This document shows, piece by piece, positions 56,531-64,000 of a stretch of 64,000 bases of DNA. Where the stretch lies: the NCBI GenBank assembly GCA_029204225.1, contig CM055096.1:74745521-74809520 (forward strand), read 5' to 3'. The number at the start of each line of letters is the position of its first letter. Position 1 is the first letter of the stretch. The DNA is from Diphasiastrum complanatum (lineage: Eukaryota; Streptophyta; Lycopodiopsida; Lycopodiales; Lycopodiaceae). The position numbers and the translations under genes were made by a program. Under the pieces are notes generated by a model. That model saw only the letters and a list, made by a program, of their open reading frames with translations, did not search any database and was not told where the DNA came from.

Positions 56531-58382
56531 TCAACTTTCTCTCATTATCCAGAATCCAAATACAAAGAGGAGACTCCTCTTTATACCCAAACCTCAATGG
56601 TCCCCCCTTCAAAATGATGGTTTTCCAAACTTTATGCTCTTCTTGCACTTCTTGTCAAGTGTCCACTCCCCCATTGGAAAAGTACTCCAAGTGGCCTCCA
56701 TAGTAAATGGTGAGAGAGTAGATTTTGGCACGACTTTGCCATCTATTTCAACTTCTGTAACTGGTAAAATATTTTATGGGCCATTTCTAAGGCTGCAAAT
56801 TCTTCTCTAGCTGCATTTAGGGTGGGTTGGGACTCACTATTATAGGCAATTTTAAGCCAGTTTTTACATTAGGGTTTTATATGCTGATTTTTACAAATTT
56901 GTAAAATCGCACTCAAAGATAGCACGTTTTTTTGTGCGGAAAATTCAGCTAACAATCTTTGTCATGACTAAATCCTTCTGACCCAAGTTTTTTCTTGAGA
57001 TCTCGATTTATTCAATTTCTAATGAAAACGAGATTGAGGAAATAGATCATTGACATTGAGGGAGATTTGCAGTGATCTAGATCAATACTCAACTTTCATA
57101 GGATACATACAAAATCTTTTATATTGTTTGACTTTTTATTACCATCCATTGGTTCTTTTATAAGTCATCGATCCATCAAAAAAATTTCATGATTGGGAAG
57201 CCCAGATTGATCTTGATCTTGCAAAAAATTAGATCATAATCTATCGCTTGTATATCCAATATAGATTCTTGATCTTCTGATGATCTTGCATTTATATGGT
57301 TGATGATCTTTTGATTTTCTGGATTTTAGGTCTATGGCCACATAAAGAATCTCGATTGCATAGTGGATAGGAGAGAATCCATGATGTGTGAAGTTGCAAG
57401 AACATGTGTGGATTTGTTCTTGATTGGCCTTGATCTAAATCCATTTTATTGCCATTTTAGTTCCATCTATCTAGAAGTTCATATCATAAAGACAAGAGGA
57501 ACTTTGTTTAAGTCTTGATGGTAAGAAAATATTTATTATAATGTCTTTATTTTGACCATCAAAATACAAAACCAATAGTTGTCAGAAAAAGTTATTAAAA
57601 TAGCATGTGTTTGAACTAGTACAATATTGGATCTAATTAAAAAAATAGGGGCTACATTGTGTGTTAGATCTGACTCCTACTTAGAAAAGAGCAAAAATCC
57701 ATAAAAAGTTTCGACCCTCTGATACTAGATTTGAATTGCACTTGCAATCCGTAACAAGAGTATGTAGACTTCGTCCCCCCACGATCTACAACATCAAACA
57801 TATTTGGTGCATTAGATACTTTAGAACTATCACTTCCAACACCACCAATGCTTTTCCCCCTCATGGATAATCAAGGCAATGGATTGTCGTATAATCGAGG
57901 AGTGTCCGGAATGATGACGAATCTATGATGAAATTGTTGGATTTCAATCCTCTCCCCCTCTAATTCTATTGCTAATCTATATCCATTTATTTGTTGTATA
58001 CAATTGCTTGTACAGTCGCACACTCTGCAAAAATACAGAGGTTATTTGATAGTCTGCAAAAATAAACAAGAATCACTAACAGGTGTTTGCTCGACATGGA
58101 CGAACTATTGAATACAATTGTCGAAGGCATTCCGAACTACGACTATATCGATCCGATACGTGGTTGCATCCGCAATTGTTTTGTACTTGTATCATCTGAT
58201 TTGTACATGCTACTTACTAAATCAATCATACCTTCTTATTTCGTTCAATATTATGTCGAAATCTATGCAAGCTTCTTTGAAGCTATTTGTATCTGATAAA
58301 TCTCTTATCGTTTAGTCGAAATTGTCGAATGTTTTGATACTACGATGTTCTATATTTATCACCTACACTCTGTAATTATTTT
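56531..58382. other. Intergenic sequence, possible retroelement debris
   Basis: No gene supported. CCTCTGATACTAGATTTGAA near 57717 resembles the complement of a copia primer-binding site but lacks a matching LTR end. Confidence 0.35.
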
Positions 58383-59060
58383 AGATCTGTCATCTTGAAT
58401 TTTTGAGACAACATCCTCTTGGTATCCTTTATCAATTTGATATTATTATTGAATAGTAGTGTATCATTCACATACAATGTGATGATGATAAAGGATTGTT
58501 GAATGGCCTTGAAATAAATCTGATAGTCTGCAGAGCTTGGTTTGAATCCTCGTTCGATAAGAAATGAGTTGATTTGATGGAATCAAGCTCTTGAAAATTG
58601 TTTTAGGCCATACACATGGAGTTTACAGACACGATCCTTTTTGTCATTGAGCCCATAACCCTCTAGCTGGATCATATAGATGTTCTCTTCGATAACTCCA
58701 TTGAGGAATGCAGTTTGTACATCTAATTGATGTACCTCAAGATTGGCTGCAACAGCAAATGATAGTAGCAATCTGATAGATGAGTGCTTGACCACAAGGC
58801 TGAATGTTTTGAAGTAGTCAATATTGGGAATATGTGAGAATCCCCTCACCATCAGCTGAGCATACCTTTTGTCGATGCTGCCATCTGCTTTGTATTTGAT
58901 CTTGATAATCACTTGCAATCGATAACTTTTCTACTTGAAGACAACTTAGAGACAATCCATGTGTTGTTTTTGATCAACAAGTTGTATTCTTTATCCATAG
59001 CTTTCTTCCAAAGATCTGAATTGGCCTGTGTGAATGCTTTTTTACTGTGGACGTTGGCTC
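58383..59060 (-). pseudogene. Ty1/copia reverse transcriptase fragment
   Basis: Minus-strand RT: DLWKKAMDKEYNLLIKNNTW upstream, then IKIKYKADGSIDK and LMVRGFSH. The catalytic block HQLDVQTAFLNGVIEE follows, then CKLHVYGLKQ and a faint later part that includes YVNDTLLF in place of YVDD. Stops interrupt it. It belongs to a copia lineage different from Co1. Confidence 0.85.
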
Positions 59061-59454
59061 CTGTACAAAATAGTGAGCATACTCATCAGTGAATCAGATA
59101 GGTTGACTTCAAATTTGTGTTGATCTTCTGGGAGGTGCTTATGGCTAAAAAATTCGATTATGTGTCAGCTGCTCTTGAGTTGCAGGTCCTTGTTCTTCTT
59201 CTGAGTTTGTTTGTATAGGTTGGCTACTCGAAGGAATTGAAATTGTATTATGATATTCGTCAGTATTTGAGACACGAACGACAGGTAGAATGTGGTGCCT
59301 TCAAATCGATAAACTGATCTTAACAAAAAATGTAATATCCCTGCTAGTAAAATTTTTACAGCTAACAGGATTGTACAATCTCTACATGCCATTTGAAGGA
59401 GAATAGCTGGCAAAAGTAGTTTTAATAGAATGCTCGGTCCAATTTCTTTCTAGT
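59061..59454. other. Sequence between copia RT and gypsy LTR
   Basis: May be the more upstream pol of the same copia fragment, too decayed to read with confidence. Confidence 0.35.
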
Positions 59455-60197
59455 TGTTGGAGGGTTTGTGGATCCCAAGGCAACCCTAACCCTAGTTAAT
59501 AAGTGAGAGGGATTTGGCACCCTACGTGTGTAAGTCCAACCCAATGATCACATAGTTATTTGATTAATTAGAATGTTAATAAAAGGACTTTAGGCCTTTT
59601 TGCGGGAATTTTAATGTCGCAGGGCCTAAATGTCAAGTTAGTGAATAAAGTTGGGTTTCCCTCCAATTTTGATGGTTCCCACACTTTTTTAAATTTGAAT
59701 AAAAAGAGAGGCAAGACTGGACCAATAGGATTCAGAGGCCAGGGTCCTCCTCTCTACTATAAAAAGGGACCAGCTCGAGTTGTTCCTGATGTTCACTTCC
59801 TCATTTCAATAAAGTAGATTGGTTCTCTTTAGAAATGGATTGATGAATGTCCTTGCTCTTCCTCTCTTCTCCTCCATTTCTCATGCTTTTTTTGGATTTT
59901 ACTAATTGTTGGATCTGATCATTATTGGGATTGCTATTTCTTATGCTTTTTGTGAGAGAGAAAGGGAGAGAGAGAAGAGTAAGTTTCTATCATTGTTGTG
60001 GAATTAGGGTTAATGGAAGTAGGGTTAATGGATGTAGTGTTAATGGATGTTAGTGTTAGATCCTCCATTTATGTTGAAATTTGAACTATACTATCACTCT
60101 CATGGGAACGAATACGCGTGACAACTAACTCCGTCTCTTTGATGCTAGATTGACTAGATCTTGGATTCAGGTTAGGCAAGGAAAGAAACCCACTACA
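59455..60197 (+). repeat. Gypsy LTR (Gy3, 5' LTR)
   Basis: 743 bases, TGTTGGAGGG to CCCACTACA. Same family as 31914-32659 and 1283-1924. It holds TATAAAAAGG near 59758, a plausible TATA box. It is directly followed by a primer-binding site, so this is a 5' LTR. Confidence 0.92.
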
Positions 60198-60201
60198 GTT
60201 T

Positions 60202-60219
60202 TGGCGCCATTGCGGGGGA
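60202..60219 (+). other. Gy3 primer-binding site
   Basis: TGGCGCCATTGCGGGGGA, of the TGGCGCCGTTGCCGGGGA type that many plant gypsy elements use (attributed to tRNA-Asp). Confidence 0.75.
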
Positions 60220-60660
60220 CGCCAATTTTTCAGTTTGCAACATGTTTGGCTGATGGTTACCTTGCATTAGGCATCTTGTCATGACATGAATAGTGTTAAA
60301 ACTACATTGTAGGGTTAGTTTGGGATTGATTTTGCTAGATTTGAGTGGATTTGCTTGTTTGAAATCTAATCTGATTATTAAACAGGGAAAGCTATTCACA
60401 TCACCAATCTTAAGATCCATTTGGATCTGCGATATCAGAGAAAAATAACAAAAATCGTCAAATCTGTCAAATTTGATCAAAAAGAGACAAAAAGCGTCAT
60501 CAGAGTTCAGAACTTTTTACCCTCTTTTAGGAAACCTTCGCCGAGTTGCAGACACCTTCGGTTTTGTTTACAAAACCTTCAGTTTGAAGGGCGAAGATTA
60601 ATTCCCAGCAGATTTCCGGAAACAGGAATCTCCCAAAGCAAGCTTTGATAATTCATAATG
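60220..60660 (+). mobile_element. Gy3 leader, element truncated
   Basis: Leader with ACCTTCGCCGAG (near 60535), ACCTTCGG and GGCGAAGATT motif copies as in the Gy1 leader. No gag follows, so the element is cut off in the leader. Confidence 0.65.
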
Positions 60661-61005
60661 CATTCCAATACCAAATTACTGCGCGAAGTCCAAGTTGAAA
60701 TTTTTTTTTTTTGGTGACGGGCACGCTGATCCAATATCCAATTCGCCATACCGGAGTATCGCATCAACGCGCGCCTATTTGATCTGTTCCGGTGTAGCAC
60801 TTCTCCTCTCGCATGGAATTGATATCGGCTCTTTCAAATGCTCGGCCTTATGAAAATGTTCTGAGTGAACAATTATCTCAAAAGAAAAAGTTTCACCTTT
60901 ACGGTGCTTAAATAGGATGAGAGTTTGAATAATTGCCCTCATACACGTTTTTCAATAATACCCATTTAATATTTCTTTAATATTTGTTTAATGATATTGA
61001 AAAAA

Positions 61006-61155
61006 TTCTAGGGTCAGGGCTAATGATGATTCGAAGAGGCTAGTGATAGACTATTTAATGTATTCCGGTGCAGGTACAAATTTTAGGGTCAGTGCTAATG
61101 ATGATTCGGAGAATCTAGTGATAGACTATTTAATGTATTCCGGCGGAGGTACAAA
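61006..61155. repeat. 75-bp tandem duplication
   Basis: Units 61006-61080 and 61081-61155 share TAGGGTCAG, GCTAATGATGATTCG, CTAGTGATAGACTATTT and AATGTATTCCGG with about six differences. Confidence 0.9.
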
Positions 61156-61250
61156 TTTGTCTCACTCTGATTGGTGGATAAATATAGGTCGTGGTCCTGA
61201 ATTCACTATTTGACAAATGTATGGCATTCCTTCATTACAATAATTTCTTG

Positions 61251-62267
61251 CTAATCACTTGAGAAAAAAACTTCTTTAACTATTCTAAAAAAAGTAGAAT
61301 AAGCATTTCTGCTAATTCTAGAAAAATCACATGCACCCACAATCGCATTTGCATCCAAGTATGATTGAACCTTAATCAAAACAATCATTGCAATTTCATT
61401 TTTCATTTTTTCAAACCGAGCATTTTTCATCATTTCCTTTGCTGACTTTCTTGGCAAAACATGACTTAAAGATGATCCAATGCACGAACAATCTTTTAAA
61501 TAGTTCTTTGCCACCAAACATGATCTGCAACAAACATATGAAACTCAAATTATGTTTAATAAATAAATAATCCATGTTATCAAGTGCAAATCAAACTTAA
61601 ATGACATATACAAATCAAATAAACAGATTATATAAAAACATTCTTGAATGTTCAAATTCTTTTTTTTCTGATTGCTGCTATGTGTAGATAAGTCATCAAT
61701 ATTCTTCATCGGTACTCTCTTTCTTTTCCTCTTCATCATTGTCTTTTTGATAACTTTTATATCCACAACAGATTTTAAACTCTCGGATCGCAACTTTTCC
61801 ATGGATTCTAACATTTCTTGGTTTGATCCTCGAAGAGTAGTGACTGTAGCATTCAACTTTAATATAGCATTCTTGAGTGCATTGTTTTCAACACTAGTGT
61901 GTTGCACGTAATGAAGCAATTGTTGATTTGCACGTTGCAATTGTTGATTAGCAAACTGTAATTGCTGATTAAGACAAGATATGCTATGCATTCCAATATC
62001 ACGCAACCCTTGACAATATCCAAGTAATCCGCTATTTTCTTCACATACAAATATGAGAAGATGAGTTACGGACTTAAAATCTGGACACAAATTGGTAGCT
62101 GGATCATTAGGATAAATTGATCCATCCACCCACAAATCTATATTCATATGATTATTCATTCTCAATTCTCTAACTATAGCAACAACATTCTCTACAACTT
62201 TCGATTTTTTCTTAATAATTGGAGTGCATTCCATAGGAAGAGCAACATGCAAATGGAACATTGCCAT
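61251..62267 (-). CDS. Unrecognised coiled-coil ORF, possibly two exons
   Basis: The main frame 62267-61545 (240 residues) starts MAMFHLHVALPMECTPI. It has a Gln/Asn/Leu repeat (QQLQFANQQLQRANQQLLH) likely to form a coiled coil around residues 105-125, and a basic cluster (KKTMMKRKRKRVP) that could be a nuclear signal near residue 185. A second frame (61517-61251) follows a good acceptor (TTTGTTGCAG near 61526) and reads YLDANAIVGACDFSRIS to a stop. A matching donor was not found, so joining them is uncertain. The family is not recognised; it could be a host gene fragment or transposon cargo. Confidence 0.4.
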
Positions 62268-62713
62268 TGTTGAAAGCTACAATCCGCAAATGCTTCAAAC
62301 TACAGTAAATCTACATGAATAGACCTAGCACACCTTACTTTTGTAATGTTTATGTCGCATTGAAAAATTGTTCCGCCTCATATTTCACTATAAGCATACA
62401 ATGATTCCAAAAGTTCTGCTACTCTCGCTTCAGTTTTTGCATTGAGCACACCAAGATTTTTAGTCTTAAAGCTCTAGTCCCGAATTTTGGAATGAGCATG
62501 AAGAGAAATTATTACATCTCATGCTTAACTAGCTATTGTCTGAAGTTAACCATACCAGTTAAACGTCGGACACGGTCTGAAACTCGGAAAACGACGACAT
62601 AAGTTAACGGTTCACATGCTCTCTCTACGTAACCTCTCTCTAAGGAAGCTGTAGTTTTGGTGTGGATTTCGTACTTTGATCATGTAAAAGATTGGTCGAG
62701 TGATGTGTCCAGG
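62268..62713. other. Intergenic sequence
   Basis: Nothing coding is supported except a possible upstream remnant of the aspartic proteinase near 62645-62665 (AVVLVW). Confidence 0.35.
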
Positions 62714-63014
62714 TACAATATTGTTGATCAAAAGCTGGTGGCACAACTTGTGTTCTCTTTTTGATTGAATCGAAATGCTGCTAATGAGAATAACGGAGGT
62801 GAGCTAGTTTTTGGAGGAGTTGACCCTAAACATTTCAGTGGGGAGCATATTTATACGCCTGTTACAAGGGAAGGTTATTGGCAGGTACAACTTGTACTAT
62901 CATTGGTTGTGTTTTGAAGCTGTTTGTGAGGTGTACAATTGTTCATCAAGATTTGACATAATGGCATATGGCAGATCGCAATGGGTGACGTTCTTTTTGG
63001 TGGAAAAAGTACAT
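62714..63014 (+). pseudogene. Plant aspartic proteinase exon pair (phytepsin type)
   Basis: The first exon (about 62714-62884) reads YNIVDQKLVAQLVFSF, then a TGA at 62762-62764 where the family has Trp, then [23 protein letters not shown] and [13 protein letters not shown] donor follows at 62885. An acceptor GGCAG at 62974 precedes the second exon, which reads IAMGDVLFGGKST before diverging near 63014. Order and intron position fit plant vacuolar aspartic proteinases. The stop and the lack of further exons (no second active-site DSGTS seen) show a fragment. Confidence 0.85.
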
Positions 63015-63233
63015 GTAATTCATATTCGTGAGCACAAATATGATCTGCATGCTAGTGAAAGAATGTGAAAAATTCAATTTTTCATCAATGTCTATTCTTC
63101 GCTACAATTGGAGATCAATTCTCTGATACCGAAATAAATTGATTCGAACTGAAGAATAATTTGATATCGTGAAAGATAGCAAGTATAAGAGCTTGCGCTC
63201 TGATATAGTATTAGGCCTTGAAGAAGAATCAAT
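63015..63233 (-). other. Copia leader (minus)
   Basis: Sequence directly internal to the primer-binding site at 63234-63245. GCTCTGATA recurs at 63196. Confidence 0.45.
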
Positions 63234-63245
63234 GCTCTGATACCA
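63234..63245 (-). other. Copia primer-binding site (minus)
   Basis: GCTCTGATACCA is the complement of TGGTATCAGAGC. Confidence 0.85.
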
Positions 63246-64000
63246 TGTTGGAAAGAGGTGTGTAAAAGATAGGTCGAAAAGAATTGAATAAAAAGAATCC
63301 AAATGACAAGAATTAAAAAAGCATTGTCCAAGTATATGGTCTAAAATTGTCTATATGTAATTGGCGTTGTATATGCGACAAGATTTTGTGCTGGAGGATG
63401 TGCTGCAATTGTAATGATAGGGGAAAAATTCCCAATGGGGGATTGGTCTCGCCAGGAAGCCCTACAGGGGAAGGGCCCACACTGCCCTTACGTGAGTGAT
63501 TGGGGAATGCCGCTTCCAATCCCGAGGGCCATCCCAACCACCCCGTGCTCCCTAGCCGATGAGGGTTTTCCAGGCCCCCAGAGGCACGGCTGCAGGGATG
63601 TGTAATTGTAATCTTAGTCCTATCGGTCTTGAGGCCTAGACTTCTCGTCCTCTAGATCGTCCACCCCTCTATGAGGAGGGGAGTTGTTCAAGGCGACGGT
63701 TGTTTCAGAAGAGACAACAACTTGAGATCAGAGGGGAAAACATGATGGTGTTCCCAAAGGGCAGAAATTATGTTAGTTTCAAATGTAGACAAGGGATATA
63801 CTCCGCTTCATCAAATGTGTGTGGAGCTTCAGCCAATGAGCATAGACAATAGTAGCCTCAGAAATATTTTGGATGATCTTTAGCAAACGCGTGCAATGGA
63901 GCTGTATGTTTTGGAGCCACGTATTGATTCGAGTATGTATTCTTATGGATAGAACGCCAATGACATTGCTCTGGCCACTCTTTGTGTTGCCTGTGTCACT
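63246..64000 (-). repeat. Probable copia 5' LTR, other end undetermined
   Basis: Immediately outside the primer-binding site the plus strand reads TGTTGGAAAG, as expected for an LTR in reverse orientation. The far end is not resolved and may lie outside the window. It includes a GC-rich patch at 63430-63660 (GGCCCACACTGCCC, CCCGAGGGCC), unlike the surrounding AT-rich DNA. Confidence 0.5.

Noticed and set aside
57710-57735. Possible copia primer-binding site complement
   Set aside because: Two mismatches to the tRNA-iMet site and no LTR end beside it.
1-64000. CRISPR array, rRNA genes or bacterial operons
   Set aside because: None is present; the direct repeats found are LTRs, minisatellites or segmental duplications in plant DNA.

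Overview
This is nuclear DNA from a land plant. A spliced HECT ubiquitin-ligase gene of the plant UPL1/UPL2 type, with GT-AG introns, sits among Ty1/copia and Ty3/gypsy LTR retrotransposons, decayed gene fragments and AT-rich intergenic sequence. The lineage cannot be fixed from the window. Nothing bacterial, plastid or mitochondrial was seen.

Layout. At 1-1282 there is a decayed gypsy integrase fragment (minus). From 1283 to about 23000 lies one minus-strand gypsy element in the order leader, gag, protease, RT/RNase H, integrase, spacer with a repeated motif, extra ORF (ORF3), polypurine tract, 3' LTR. It is split inside ORF3 by a 10.66 kb copia composite (4672-15335). The composite is a decayed full-length copia element (4672-10510) joined through 10 bases of primer-binding site to a second copia element that lacks RT/RNase H (10521-15335). 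Between 23000 and 28300 is a poorly explained stretch with two fold-back repeats, a histone H3-like relic (24997-25389), a Pro/Ser-rich relic and a duplicated Cys/His-bearing segment. At 28335-32659 is a plus-strand, doubly deleted copy of the same gypsy family, ending in a complete LTR. A coiled-coil ORF fragment follows (32660-33330).

The one clearly intact gene is at 36466-53525. It has 15 coding exons whose lengths add up to 11,607 nt (3,868 residues plus stop). The product has an Armadillo-like N-terminus, a UBA domain, a UIM-like segment, an acidic stretch, UBM-like repeats and a C-terminal HECT domain. Its catalytic Cys codon is split by the last intron, and that intron carries an 87-bp tandem duplication that duplicates the 3' splice site.

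At 53526-64000 is intergenic DNA with a duplicated tRNA-derived SINE-like unit (55961-56160), a G-poor stretch, a copia RT fragment (minus, 58383-59060), a gypsy 5' LTR with primer-binding site and leader (59455-60650), a 75-bp tandem duplication, an unrecognised coiled-coil ORF (minus, 61251-62267), a broken exon pair of a plant aspartic proteinase (62714-63014) and the 5' end of another minus-strand copia element (63246 onward).

The genes do not form a functional system. The UPL gene is a housekeeping-type single gene; the rest is nested mobile DNA. The oddest items are the histone H3-like relic, the extra ORF3 of the gypsy family (possibly plant-mobile-domain-like), the recurrent CGAAGGTT motif in gypsy noncoding segments, and the splice-site duplication at the UPL active site. 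Exact boundaries of decayed elements and all family assignments were made by eye.
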